NCBI RefSeq assembly: GCF_000373905.1
Contig: NZ_KB892705.1
Span: forward strand, 1,488,001 to 1,552,000
Length of the DNA stretch: 64,000 nucleotides
Origin: Mycobacterium sp. 155
GTDB taxonomy: Bacteria > Actinomycetota > Actinomycetes > Mycobacteriales > Mycobacteriaceae
Direction: 5' to 3'
Shown: positions 26,470 to 36,136 of the stretch, piece after piece
Position numbering within the stretch: the first letter of the stretch is position 1
Layout: every line of letters starts with the position of its first letter
Position numbers and translations under genes: made by a program
Notes under the pieces: generated by a model
The model's input: only the letters and a program-made list of their open reading frames with translations
What the model was told of the DNA's origin: nothing
Databases searched by the model: none

Positions 26470-27440
26470 GTCAGGCTGTCACAGCCACCTGCCCTACTTG
26501 TACTTGCTCGGCACATTGTGCGAACCTGCCAGAGCCCGTGCAACGATCTTGAAGCGAGCATGCGTTCGCGGTTGACGTCTGCAGGACGTGGGGCCTCCCC
26601 AGGACCCGAGCGTTGCCGCTCCCCTACGTGCAACATGCACCCGTCGGTACCAGCAAACTACGCCGAGGTCAAAATCGGCGCCAATCTGCCGGCTCATTCT
26701 CCGAAAAGTCGCCGGATAGGCCAGCGATCTGAGATGGACATTGGCCCTCGCGCGTGCGGCAATGAGTCACGGTGACGCCTGGCTAGTCTAATTCCGTTAT
26801 GCACCAAAGCATTCCGCCCGGTGTTGTTCCCGCACCTGGTATGGCGACCGCCACGCACCGTGCCTCGGTCGAAGTTCTACCGGCGCATATGTGGCTGGCT
26901 GTCGGCCCGGTGAGCCGGGGTGGCTATTCAACCGTCGCGCATCCATCTTCCGCGTGCCCGTTGGTATTTGACTTCAGGCATCGGCACCGAGCTCGTCAAC
27001 TCGATCGCCGATGGTGGTGAGTCCGCAGTGTATGCAACGACGCATTCAAGCCGATCGATGTCGGTCTCGACGGTCACCGTGATGGCATACGTCGGATCGT
27101 CGCCGGTCAGGAACAGGGAGACCATGTGATCGTCGATCGTTACGAACTCCACCGGCGGCGATCTCCTTGTGCAGGGCCGGGTGTGACAGACAACTGCCCA
27201 ACCCAGTTCGCGGCGGTATCCGCCGAGCAGGCCCGCCTCCGACAACATGCCGCGCACCATGCTCGGCTGGTCGGCATTTGGCATTTGGCGGTGGCTGCTG
27301 ATGGTCTGTCCATTGTGTACCTTGCGGGTGTCCTGGCAGCGAATACATGGATGCCATCGCGGCGTTACGCTGATCCTCAGCCCCTCCAATCCGGTAGCTC
27401 AGGCGTGTGAGGTGCACTGGAGACGACGCCAAGGACGCCC
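26470..27440. other. Gene-poor stretch with one possible minus-strand ORF
   Basis: The only candidate is a minus-strand frame ending at 26928 with MVSLFLTGDDPTYAITVTVE near its start (ATG about 27128) and about 65 residues long. Its similarity to the ORF at 26469 suggests both may be remains of one family. No ribosome site or known domain supports it. The rest shows nothing I can name. Confidence 0.35.
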
Positions 27441-28388
27441 GTGAAAATCTGGCCCGACATCGGCCGCTTGCACATGCTCGTCGAGTTCGAGCGCCTCGGT
27501 TCGCTTGCCGCAGTGGCGGAGTCACTCTCCTACAGCTCGTCGGCTGTGTCGCAGCAGATGACGACGCTTCAAAAGGAGGTAGGTGCTGAACTCGTGCGCA
27601 AGCGAGGAAAGGCACTCGAACTCACCGACCAAGGTCGGCTGATGGCGCAAATCGCTAAGCACGTCTTGCTTGAGCTCGAAACTGCACGCACCGCGATCGC
27701 TGCCTCCTCTGAGACGATACATGGCCAGCTACGGGTCGCCTGCTTGCAAACTGTGACGCAGGTGTTACTGCCCGAGACGATCGTTGATCTCCGTAAAAGG
27801 TTTCCCGACTTTTCAATCGAGCTTGTGCAGGGCGAGTCGCTCGAATCGCTGGAGAGCCTTGTCGGAGGCGCCGTGAGCGTCGCTATCGCAGAGCGCTTCG
27901 ACACGTTTACCGACCGCGTACGAACCGACCTGACCAGTGTCGAGCTGTTCACTGAGCCGATGAGCCTCATCACGCGCGTCGGTGCTCTGCCCTTGCATGC
28001 CGCCGATGCCACCGACGAACAGTCCTGGCGGGAAGCGCTGTCCGCAGCCGACTGGGTCTTTGAACCGCTGTCGAGCCCGAGCGGACAGTGGGCCCTTGAA
28101 TGGTGCCGCCGGCAGGGCTTCGAACCGAGGGTGCGCTATGAGTCGGGGGACCTCTTGTCGCATCTCCGTCTCATCGAACGGGGTCTCGCGTTCGGCTTCA
28201 TCCCACACATCATCGCTGCGACCTTGCCTCGCGGGATCGCGATGCATCCGCTAGACGCAACGCAGACGCGCACGGTCTATCTCTCGACCTGGACCGCCAC
28301 GGCCGACCACCCGGGCGTGATTGAACTGACCCGCGGGCTCGAGCGCGCCTACCGAGCCCACTCCAATCCACCCACCAACCCGGCCTAG
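27441..28388 (+). CDS. LysR-family transcriptional regulator
   Basis: A 315-residue LysR protein: helix-turn-helix in GRLHMLVEFERLGSLAAVAE and YSSSAVSQQMTTLQKEVGAE, then a two-lobed effector domain with GQLRVACLQTVTQVLLPETI. The start is GTG 27441. It lies 341 bp upstream of, and on the same strand as, the M20/ammonia-lyase/transporter operon and may control it, although LysR genes are more often divergent. Confidence 0.87.
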   Translation: MKIWPDIGRLHMLVEFERLGSLAAVAESLSYSSSAVSQQMTTLQKEVGAELVRKRGKALELTDQGRLMAQIAKHVLLELETARTAIAASSETIHGQLRVACLQTVTQVLLPETIVDLRKRFPDFSIELVQGESLESLESLVGGAVSVAIAERFDTFTDRVRTDLTSVELFTEPMSLITRVGALPLHAADATDEQSWREALSAADWVFEPLSSPSGQWALEWCRRQGFEPRVRYESGDLLSHLRLIERGLAFGFIPHIIAATLPRGIAMHPLDATQTRTVYLSTWTATADHPGVIELTRGLERAYRAHSNPPTNPA

Positions 28389-28729
28389 AGATTTAGCAGA
28401 GCACTTCGCCGCCCACCCTCCCGAACCATGCTCGTCGACATCGCTGGAGATCCAACAACGCTGAGTAGCAATGCAATTCAACGGGCCCTACAATCCACGC
28501 GCATGAATCTTCGGCCGTGGCGCCACCGGCCGGGCCTGACAGACCTGTAGCAACATATTCCGAACATTCGGCCGTAAACGCCGCGGACGCCGGAGAGCCA
28601 CATCGGACCGGAGAGCTTGATCAAGATTTACTTAAGAATCATATCCATAATTGTTCGCTTTTCATTCGGTGTGACGGCTGACACGATTCTCGGATCAGTC
28701 TGAACGGAACTCGCCGTGGAAGGCACCTC
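28389..28729. other. Intergenic region, probable promoter of the M20 hydrolase operon
   Basis: No gene supported. An AT-rich patch at 28620-28665 with a CTTAAG palindrome and CATATCCATAAT could hold the promoter and a LysR site about 70-110 bp before the ATG at 28730. The exact boxes cannot be fixed by eye. Confidence 0.35.
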
Positions 28730-29920
28730 ATGGACAACCAATCCCCCGCACCTCCGGCGCCGTACGAAGATGAGCTGTTGGGTCTATTGGATCGATTGAT
28801 CAGCATTCCCTCGGTCAATCCGGGATTGGACCCCACCGGCACCGGAGAAGGCCAGATGGCCGATTTCCTGCAGGAATGGGCTAAGAACAATGGCCTCGAG
28901 TCCCGCCGAATCGGCGACGATCGACCCAGCATCATCCTGACCAACGCGACACAGCATCCCGGCGCGCCGACGATCCTGTTCGGCGGTCATCTCGACACCG
29001 TCGGTTTCGGCCAGATGTCCAACCCCCTCGCGCCGACTCGGGTCGGCGACCAGATCCACGGTCGCGGCGCCTATGACATGAAGTCCGGCATGGCCGCATC
29101 GCTCATCGCGATGCGGGAGCTCGCGGCAAACCACGACATCAACGTCGTCGTGGCGATGGTGGCCGACGAAGAATTCGGCAGCCGCGGAATGGAGCAAACC
29201 CTCCCCTTCCTCACCGCCGACTACGCCATTGTCGCCGAGATGACAGAACTGCAGATCGGCGTCGCTCACAAGGGCTTCGTCTGGCTTGACGTCCTGATCA
29301 CGGGAAAGGCCGCACACGGCTCCCGCCCCGATCTCGGCGTGGATGCCATCATGAACGCCGGGCACGTACTGGTGGCGCTGCAGGCACTCGATGCATCGCT
29401 ACGCTCCCGGCAACACCCGCTGCTTGGTTCACCGAACCTGCATGCCTCGCTGATCACTGGCGGCATCGAGGAATCCACGATCCCGGACGAGTGCCGCATC
29501 ATCCTGGAGCGTCGGACGCTCCCCGGTGAAACCAGTGAGTCCGTTCTCGCCGAGGTCCAGCAGGCCGTCTTCGAATCGATCTCCGGGCTGCCCGGCGTCA
29601 CGGCGGAGGTCACAGTCATCCAGCATCGCCACCCTTTCGAGATCGATCCGGCGAACCCGTTGGTGCAAGCTTTGACAGCTGCCGCCCATCAGCACGGAAC
29701 GAAAGCGCCGACAGTCGGCGTGAGCTATTGGGCCGACTCCGCCCTCATCGCCGAGACCGGCGTCCCGACGGTGCTCTTCGGCCCGAGCGGCGAGGGCGCG
29801 CACGCTCAGGTGGAGTGGGTGAGCGCGGAGTCGATCGTGAAACTCGCCCAGATCTTCATCACGGCGGCTGCTTCCCTCGGAGCGTCCGCCCAATCGACCG
29901 ACTCACGCGCTGCCCGGTAA
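28730..29920 (+). CDS. M20 family metallohydrolase (YgeY/ArgE-like)
   Basis: A 396-residue di-zinc peptidase/deacylase. Metal and catalytic residues are seen in FGGHLDTVGFG (HxD), GAYDMKSGMAA (Asp), VADEEFGSRG (Glu-Glu), VAEMTELQIG (Glu) and GEGAHAQVEW (His). The dimerisation lid carries GKAAHGSRPD. It cleaves an N-acyl, carbamoyl or dipeptide bond. Its direct neighbour is a diaminopropionate-ammonia-lyase homologue, the same pairing as ygeY/ygeX in E. coli, so the substrate may be an acylated or carbamoylated diamino acid. Confidence 0.85.
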   Translation: MDNQSPAPPAPYEDELLGLLDRLISIPSVNPGLDPTGTGEGQMADFLQEWAKNNGLESRRIGDDRPSIILTNATQHPGAPTILFGGHLDTVGFGQMSNPLAPTRVGDQIHGRGAYDMKSGMAASLIAMRELAANHDINVVVAMVADEEFGSRGMEQTLPFLTADYAIVAEMTELQIGVAHKGFVWLDVLITGKAAHGSRPDLGVDAIMNAGHVLVALQALDASLRSRQHPLLGSPNLHASLITGGIEESTIPDECRIILERRTLPGETSESVLAEVQQAVFESISGLPGVTAEVTVIQHRHPFEIDPANPLVQALTAAAHQHGTKAPTVGVSYWADSALIAETGVPTVLFGPSGEGAHAQVEWVSAESIVKLAQIFITAAASLGASAQSTDSRAAR

Positions 29921-29949
29921 GCGCTCAGGCCACACGAGAAAGTGAATCC

Positions 29950-31071
29950 ATGACCCTCACCACCTACATCAACCCGGACGTCGACGTGACGGCGGCGCTC
30001 GCCGCGGCATCGGCTCTGCTGACCCCGGAAGCCGCCGAGCACGCGTGGGACACGATCACCTCGTGGCCGGAATACAGTCGGACACCGCTGATTTCGCGAC
30101 CGGACGTGGCCAAGCGGGCCCGGGTCGGAGAGATCCTCGTGAAGGACGAGTCACTACGTTCGGAGCTTCGCAGCTTCAAGTCCCTCGGTGGGGCGTACGC
30201 CGTCCAACTCGCGTATCAGCGATGGCAGGCCCGGCGCGACGCGACACCTTTTGTAGCGAGCTGTGTAACGGACGGAAATCACGGTCTTTCCGTCGCATGG
30301 GGAGCTAAAAACCTTGGCGTCGAATGCATCGTCTACGTACCGGCCGCGGTCAGTCAGGCGCGGGCGGATGCGATCGCCGCCCAGGGAGCAACCGTCACGC
30401 GCATCGACATGAACTACGACGAAGTCACCGAGCTGCACACCAAGGACGCCGAGGCCAATGGCTGGGCAGTGATCACGGATACGGCGCCCCGAGCCGACAC
30501 GCCGCTGGAGTCCGTGGTCGACGTGATGAACGGCTACAGCGTTCTCGCCAGAGAACTTGCCGACGAGCTGGCCGAGGCTCGCCCCACGCATGTGCTGATG
30601 CAAGCCGGCTGCGGCGGAATGGCCGGAGCCATCATGCCGGCGATGTTGCGTGTCGTACCGGAAGCGAAGTTCGTCGTCGTGGAGCCCGAGCGTGCGGCCT
30701 GCCTGCAGGCATCGGCCCGCGCCGGCGAGATCACCGTGGTGACCGGTGACCTCCACACCCGAATGATCGGCATGTCCGTGGGAGAGACGTCCCGGCCAAC
30801 CTGGCCCATCATCCACGCGGGCACCACCGGATACGTCGCTTGCGGTGACGGCTACGTCGACGAGGCGATGCGGATGCTCGGCCGACCCGAAAATGGGTAC
30901 ACCGCAATCGAATCCGGAGAAACTGGGTGTGCCGGACTGGTCGCACTTCTCGAACTGTCCACCGATGACGAGGCCAGGCGGGCGCTGGGTCTCGACGAGT
31001 CGAGCCGGGTGGTCATCATCAACACCGAGGGTGCGACAGACGCGCAGAGCTACCGCGCGGTCATGGCCTAG
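29950..31071 (+). CDS. PLP-dependent lyase, diaminopropionate ammonia-lyase family
   Basis: A 373-residue fold-type II PLP enzyme. The Schiff-base Lys lies in RSELRSFKSLGGAYAVQ; the phosphate-binding glycine loop is QAGCGGMAGA, and VTDGNHGLSVAWGAKNLG is the usual domain motif. Family members split 2,3-diaminopropionate to pyruvate and ammonia. It is somewhat shorter than typical DpaL (about 400). ATG 29950 follows the M20 gene by 29 bp in the same operon. Confidence 0.85.
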   Translation: MTLTTYINPDVDVTAALAAASALLTPEAAEHAWDTITSWPEYSRTPLISRPDVAKRARVGEILVKDESLRSELRSFKSLGGAYAVQLAYQRWQARRDATPFVASCVTDGNHGLSVAWGAKNLGVECIVYVPAAVSQARADAIAAQGATVTRIDMNYDEVTELHTKDAEANGWAVITDTAPRADTPLESVVDVMNGYSVLARELADELAEARPTHVLMQAGCGGMAGAIMPAMLRVVPEAKFVVVEPERAACLQASARAGEITVVTGDLHTRMIGMSVGETSRPTWPIIHAGTTGYVACGDGYVDEAMRMLGRPENGYTAIESGETGCAGLVALLELSTDDEARRALGLDESSRVVIINTEGATDAQSYRAVMA

Positions 31072-31216
31072 CCGCCGTCCACCCGAGAACCCACACTGCT
31101 CGCCGAGCGCCCCGGTCTCGACGGCGGTCGCGCAGAAGCGTGCGCCCAAACCATCCGCGGCCTGGCCAACGAGGGCCAGTCACCGGTACCGACCTGAAAA
31201 CAAGGAGGCCACCTCG

Positions 31217-32653
31217 ATGTCTGCTGTCGAAGCTGGGGCGGAGCCCGGCGCGCGAAGGAAAATTCTGAAGATCCCGCACCCGTTCGTGATCTTGACGGGC
31301 GTGGTCGCCCTGATGGCGCTCCTCACCCATGTGATACCCGCAGGCGCCTACAAACGGGTGACCAACAGCCTGGGCGTCGAGGTCCTGGACCCTGGCAGCT
31401 TCCATCAGGTGGCGAGCACGCCGGTGACGCTCATGCAGTTCCTGACGTCGATCCCCCGCGGCCTCGTCGAGGCCGGTTGGATCGTCGCGCTGTGCTTCTT
31501 CGTCGGCGGCGCATTCGAGGTGATCAGCAGGATCGGCCTGATCCCGGCGATGGTGGAGAGCTTGGCGAACCGGTTTTCGAGCCGCAAGACCATGATCATC
31601 CCGGTGCTGATCCTGGTGTTCGCCACGATCGACGCCTTCATCGGCACCCCGGAGTTGATCGTCGTCTACGTACCGATCGTCTTGCCGCTGATGCTGAGGC
31701 TGGGTTTCGATTCCATCACCGGCGTTGCCGTCGTCCTCTGTGGTTCGGCAGCCGGTTTTTCGGCCGGTATCACCAATCCGTTCACCATCGCGATCGGCCA
31801 GAAACTATCCGGCTTGCCGCTCTACTCGGGGTGGGAGTTTCGCGTCGTCACGTTCTTCATCACGTGGGCGGTCGCTGTCGCGTACGTGTTGTTCTACGCT
31901 CGCCGGATCCTGAAGGACCCTACGAAGAGTCGCACCTATGAGGGAGACATCGAGAAGCGCCAGCGGTTGATCGTCGAGGCGGATCTCGACGAGGGCACCC
32001 GGCTCGGTCTGCGCCAGAAGATCGCGGGCGTGTTCTCACTGGTCGTCTTTGCGGTGATGGTCACCGGCATGGTCTCGTGGAACTGGGATCTACCCGAGAT
32101 GTGTGCCGCGTTCCTCGTCATCGGGGTCGGCTCGGCGCTCATCGCGCGGATGGACGTCGACACCATGTGCGACACCCTGATGCTCGGTGCGCAGAACATG
32201 ATGGTCGGTGCCCTGGTCATCGGAATATCCCGGGCTATCTCGGTGGTGATGACCGACGGACAGATCGTCGACACCGTCGTCCACGCGATGGCCAGCGGAC
32301 TGGCGCAGCTGCCCCCTGGGATCACAATCTTCGGCGTCCTGATCGCGGTCACACTGCTCAACTTCCTGATCCCCTCGGGAAGCGGCAAGGCCGTCGTCCT
32401 GTTCCCGATCCTGGCGCCACTAGCCGACGTCATCGGCGTGACCAGGCAGACCATGGTCACCACGTTCCAGCTCGGCGACGGATTCACGCTGTACCTGTGG
32501 CCGACGGTCGGCTACTTCATGGCCGCGCTCGCTCTGGCGGGAGTCTCCTGGCCCAAGTGGGTGCGCTTCTACCTGCCCCTTGCTGCAATCTTCCTGACGC
32601 TGGCCATGGTGTACCTGCTTGTCGCACAGGCCATCCACTACGGTCCTTTCTGA
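31217..32653 (+). CDS. YfcC/DcuC-family transporter
   Basis: A 478-residue membrane protein with 10-12 hydrophobic segments. FVILTGVVALMALLTHVIPA, then GVAVVLCGSAAGFSAGITNP and LNFLIPSGSGKAVVLFPIL are typical of the YfcC (ion-transporter/DcuC) superfamily, which often serves arginine, ornithine, peptides or dicarboxylates. A strong AAGGAGG precedes ATG 31217. Third gene of the operon, it likely imports the substrate of the M20 hydrolase. Confidence 0.85.
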   Translation: MSAVEAGAEPGARRKILKIPHPFVILTGVVALMALLTHVIPAGAYKRVTNSLGVEVLDPGSFHQVASTPVTLMQFLTSIPRGLVEAGWIVALCFFVGGAFEVISRIGLIPAMVESLANRFSSRKTMIIPVLILVFATIDAFIGTPELIVVYVPIVLPLMLRLGFDSITGVAVVLCGSAAGFSAGITNPFTIAIGQKLSGLPLYSGWEFRVVTFFITWAVAVAYVLFYARRILKDPTKSRTYEGDIEKRQRLIVEADLDEGTRLGLRQKIAGVFSLVVFAVMVTGMVSWNWDLPEMCAAFLVIGVGSALIARMDVDTMCDTLMLGAQNMMVGALVIGISRAISVVMTDGQIVDTVVHAMASGLAQLPPGITIFGVLIAVTLLNFLIPSGSGKAVVLFPILAPLADVIGVTRQTMVTTFQLGDGFTLYLWPTVGYFMAALALAGVSWPKWVRFYLPLAAIFLTLAMVYLLVAQAIHYGPF

Positions 32654-33140
32654 CCGGCAGATCGCTGGCGAGATGGGACCACCCAGCTTGCAGATCGGCC
32701 AACCAACGTTCCCAGGTTTAGGATGTGCGTCTCGGCGGTGGCAATTCGCAGGACCGGCCTCGAGTGGGGATACCCAGTATCGAGGGGCCGCGGAGGCTGC
32801 TTCGACAATCGGCAGCCTTGGAATCCACTGTGATAGCGAATGTTTCGCTGGGTTGGACATCAATGTCCCCGCCGCGACCATAGTGCCCGACCGAACGATT
32901 GCCCGTCATCTCGATCAGCTCGGCCCAGGTAAGTATTGGGCTGCCATCGTCGCCAAATGCTTGACTACAGCAGTGATTGCGGCGGTCTGAACCACATGAC
33001 CCACGTTCACGCCCTGCCACCGGAATAAATTCGCGCCAGCGGAGGTTTGACGGCCACGTGCCCGAGTGCAACCTGGTAGCTGACTGGCCTAGCGCGGCGA
33101 CCCGTCGCCACCCATCATCGGTAGTGGTCGAGGGGCGTCC
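32654..33140. other. Intergenic region upstream of the MFS-Usp gene
   Basis: No gene supported in 487 bp. A CTGG...CCAG hairpin followed by CCAACGTTCCC near 32664-32715 resembles part of the fluoride-switch 3' strand but lacks the full 5' motif. I do not call it. No clear promoter was identified by eye. Confidence 0.4.
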
Positions 33141-35162
33141 GTGATGCGCCAGGGGCCGCTGGCTGGACGCTATCCGGCCGTCGCCGCCATGGTGACGCTC
33201 GCGCTCATTCCGTACCTGGCACTGTCCGCGGCGATCGACCCGTTGGTGCCGATCATCGCTGAGCAGCTGCACATGACCACTCAGGCGATGAGCCTGAGTT
33301 CCGGCTTGGGCAATGCCGCTTATGCGGTCGGTACCGTGCTGGCGGTTCAGTTCGCCCAGCACCTGCCGCAGCGCAGAATGCTGCTTGCCTATGCCGTCGT
33401 TCTGGTGATCGGTTCGGTGCTGGCGGCCGCCGCCCAGAACGCCGGAATGTTTGTCTGCGGCCACGTACTCCAAGGCCTGGCGACCAGCATGCTGCTCATC
33501 GCCGCCGCACCACCGCTGACGATCGGCTTCCCCAAATATCGACTGCGCCACACCGCCGTGATCATGAACATGTGTGTGTTCGGCGCGGTCGCGCTCGGCC
33601 CGTTCGTCGGTGGTGTACAAGCCGAGTCACACGCCTGGCGACCCTTGTTCTGGATCGTTGCGGGCATCGCACTGCTGGCACTGGTGATGGCCACGTTGAC
33701 GTTCGACGACGCTCCGCCGGCCGACCTCGACGCACCACGAGATCTGTGGGCCATCGGGTTGGCCTCGGTGGGCTGCGCGGCGGCCTTCATCGGTGCCTCC
33801 CAACTCACAACGCACGGCTTCGGGGATGCGGCAGTGTCCGCACCGATGTTCGGCGGACTCGTATTGATCGTGATTCTGATCGTCTATCAATTCCGCGCCA
33901 GCCGGCCACTGCTGACGATCCGGACGATGCTGACCAGTTCGATCCCGGTGGCCGGTGTGGGCGTTGCACTGTTCGCGGCAGCCGCCTCGGTGGCGGCGAC
34001 CGCATTGACTGCCGAGGTCTTCCTGCAGACATACACCCCGGTGCAGGTGGGGCTGATGTACCTCCCCGAGCTCGGTGGCGCGGTGGTTATGGCCTTCGTG
34101 TTCGGCTTCGTCATCTCCCGACGGTCAATGCATTACCTGCCACTCATCGGCATGGGCTTTCTCGCCGCCGGGATCGTCGTGTTCTGGTTCGCGCTGCCGT
34201 CCAGTCAGCCGCTGGTCCTGCTGGCGTCGGCGTTGACGGGACTGGCACTGGGTGCGACCGTGGCTCCTGCGCTCTTTGTTGCGGGCTTCTCGCTGCAGTC
34301 CAACAGCCTGCAGCGTGTCTTCGCGATCATCGAGCTACTACGAGCGGTGGCTGCATTCATGGTGGCGCCCATCTTCGCCCACTTTGCGGCGACGGTGTCG
34401 ACCGATCTGGCGACAGGCACTGGCTATGCGCTATGGGTCGGATTAGGGCTGGCGATCGGCGGCGCAGTCTTCGGGGTGGCGGTCTACGTTCTGAGTGGCG
34501 CGCGACCCCAAGTACCCGATCTCAATCGCTTTCTCGATGGCGAAGCTCCCGCGTGGTATTCGCCACCGCTGCTGGCCAAGCTCAGGGGCGGGACCGCGGC
34601 GTCTCCGATCCCTGCTGAACCCGCCCCGCTCGGCAGCCCCTCACCAGTGCATGACGCGTCGGCGAGTGCCGGGCCCGTATTGTTCGCCTACGACGGTTCC
34701 GAGCTTGCTGGATTTGCCATCGAGCAGGCTGCCGCGCAGCTTCCGCCATGGCGCGATGCACTCGTGGTGTGCGTGTGGCAACCCGTCGACGTGGGGTTCA
34801 CCCCGATCGGCTCACGGCATTTCGACGCTGATCAGGCGACTGAGGTTCGGCACGCCGCGGAGCGCACCGCGGCGCATGGTGCGTCGCTCGCAGACGATGC
34901 CGGATTTCTCGCCAGCAGCGTCGCCGTCGAGTCCTCCCCCACTTGGCGGGGCATCGTCGAGACCGCTCGTGAGCACAACGCAAGTCTGATCGTGATCGGT
35001 CCCCACCGGCGGAGCGGACTGCTGGGACACCTGCAAGGCAGCGTGGCCGGCGCAGTCATCGCACACGCCACGACGCCGGTTCTTGTGATTCCTGAGCAAG
35101 CGAACCGACAGAGTGACGACACGGGCAGGGTGGTCGCTGAAACAGGCGTTGCTGGCCTGTAG
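33141..35162 (+). CDS. MFS transporter fused to a C-terminal universal stress protein domain
   Basis: A 673-residue two-part protein. Residues about 10-455 form 12-14 membrane segments of the MFS drug:H+ type (MSLSSGLGNAAYAVGTVLA). After a proline-rich linker (about 485-510), residues 513-655 are a UspA domain: GPVLFAYDGSELAGFAIEQA at its start and LIVIGPHRRSGLLGHLQGSV, the ATP-binding G-2x-G-9x-G(S/T) motif. Start GTG 33141 or ATG 33144. The cytosolic nucleotide-binding domain may gate the transporter. It borders the fluoride island and may belong to that stress set. Confidence 0.85.
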   Translation: MMRQGPLAGRYPAVAAMVTLALIPYLALSAAIDPLVPIIAEQLHMTTQAMSLSSGLGNAAYAVGTVLAVQFAQHLPQRRMLLAYAVVLVIGSVLAAAAQNAGMFVCGHVLQGLATSMLLIAAAPPLTIGFPKYRLRHTAVIMNMCVFGAVALGPFVGGVQAESHAWRPLFWIVAGIALLALVMATLTFDDAPPADLDAPRDLWAIGLASVGCAAAFIGASQLTTHGFGDAAVSAPMFGGLVLIVILIVYQFRASRPLLTIRTMLTSSIPVAGVGVALFAAAASVAATALTAEVFLQTYTPVQVGLMYLPELGGAVVMAFVFGFVISRRSMHYLPLIGMGFLAAGIVVFWFALPSSQPLVLLASALTGLALGATVAPALFVAGFSLQSNSLQRVFAIIELLRAVAAFMVAPIFAHFAATVSTDLATGTGYALWVGLGLAIGGAVFGVAVYVLSGARPQVPDLNRFLDGEAPAWYSPPLLAKLRGGTAASPIPAEPAPLGSPSPVHDASASAGPVLFAYDGSELAGFAIEQAAAQLPPWRDALVVCVWQPVDVGFTPIGSRHFDADQATEVRHAAERTAAHGASLADDAGFLASSVAVESSPTWRGIVETAREHNASLIVIGPHRRSGLLGHLQGSVAGAVIAHATTPVLVIPEQANRQSDDTGRVVAETGVAGL

Positions 35163-35173
35163 GCGAAGCGTCA

Positions 35174-35425
35174 CTATGCGCTCCCGGCTGTGTATGCGTA
35201 CAGCGCAACGATGCTGACGACAACCGAGACGTGCGCCCCTGACTCGGTGACGGCCACGCTGTGGTCGTGGGAAACGCCTTGGAGTGCAAACCCTTCGGTG
35301 GAATCAGCCGCACTGTTGATCTTTTCCTCGAGTGACCGGAGCGCAGCGCCGAGCGCCTGTGTCAACACGTCGTGAACGTTGCAACCGATTTCCGCCGCAA
35401 CCGCGGACAAGCTGGCGTGATTCAT
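35174..35425 (-). CDS. Small hypothetical protein downstream of phzF homologue
   Basis: An 83-residue protein I do not recognise: MNHASLSAVAAEIGCNVHDV, a helical middle (ALRSLEEKINSAAD) and a hydrophobic C-terminus VSVVVSIVALYAYTAGSA that could be one membrane segment. It starts 2 bp after the PhzF stop codon and is presumably co-translated, placing it in the riboswitch-controlled operon. Confidence 0.6.
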   Translation of the reverse strand: MNHASLSAVAAEIGCNVHDVLTQALGAALRSLEEKINSAADSTEGFALQGVSHDHSVAVTESGAHVSVVVSIVALYAYTAGSA

Positions 35426-35427
35426 GG

Positions 35428-36111
35428 TCAGTAGTGGTCAACGCCGTCGTAAGAGATCAGTCCCCCGATGTAGACCCAACCGTCCTCGCGCCATCTGGTC
35501 TTGATGGTCGAGCCCAGGCCTTGGATGATCGTGAGGTCGCGGCTGAGGTAGTCGGTGATACGTATCGCGGCAGCCCCCGTAGCCTCGTCTTCGTCCACCC
35601 CTAGTTCCGGTGCGAACGATCGGGATCGGATCGTGCCGGCCGATTCGTCGATCCAGGCCCACACGTAGCGTGGATAGCCGTCGGAGTAATCGTCGACGTC
35701 GGCATTGCAGACTTCTTCAGCTGAAGACAGTTGTTCGATCACGAACTCGGGTGTCCAGTCAGCTGACGCGCACACCACCGTGGATGCGCCCTCGTAGGCG
35801 ACCTCGACCAGGCCTACCGGCAGCTGGAGGGTACGCACGGGTGTCTGCTGGTGGCGCAGCCACGCAGCAGCTCCGACGACGGGGTGTCCCGCGAACGGCA
35901 CCTCGACGGCAGTGGTGAATATCTGGGCGCGCGCAGCGCCGGATCCCGGCTCGGGCCGATCGACGAAAATAGTCTCGCTGCAAGGCAACCGGCTGGCGAT
36001 CGCCTGACGGTCGGATTCGGGAACAGTGCCGGCATCGATTACGCCCAGCGGATTCCCAAGTTTTCCCTCAGCGTTGGTGAATACACGTAACAGCATTACA
36101 TCGATACTCAT
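35428..36111 (-). CDS. PhzF-family epimerase/isomerase-like protein
   Basis: A 227-residue member of the PhzF (diaminopimelate-epimerase-like) fold. LLRVFTNAEGKLGNPLGVID, SETIFVDRPE, FTTAVEVPFAGHPVVGAAAW and DEDEATGAAAIRITDYL match the two half-barrels; the catalytic Glu/Asp and GHP and DEATG turns are kept. It is shorter than typical PhzF (260-300). The substrate is unknown. ATG 36111 has GAGGAG upstream. Regulation by the fluoride switch at 36301 is inferred. Confidence 0.8.
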   Translation of the reverse strand: MSIDVMLLRVFTNAEGKLGNPLGVIDAGTVPESDRQAIASRLPCSETIFVDRPEPGSGAARAQIFTTAVEVPFAGHPVVGAAAWLRHQQTPVRTLQLPVGLVEVAYEGASTVVCASADWTPEFVIEQLSSAEEVCNADVDDYSDGYPRYVWAWIDESAGTIRSRSFAPELGVDEDEATGAAAIRITDYLSRDLTIIQGLGSTIKTRWREDGWVYIGGLISYDGVDHY

Positions 36112-36136
36112 CAAGTGTCTCCTCGGTGTGTGTGAT

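Noticed and set aside
32664..32715. Possible twelfth fluoride switch upstream of the MFS-Usp gene
   Set aside because: CCAACGTTCCC resembles the variant 3' strand, but the 5' part reads GAGATGGGACCACC inside a different stem, lacks the expected G at the variant position, and the gene starts more than 400 bp away.
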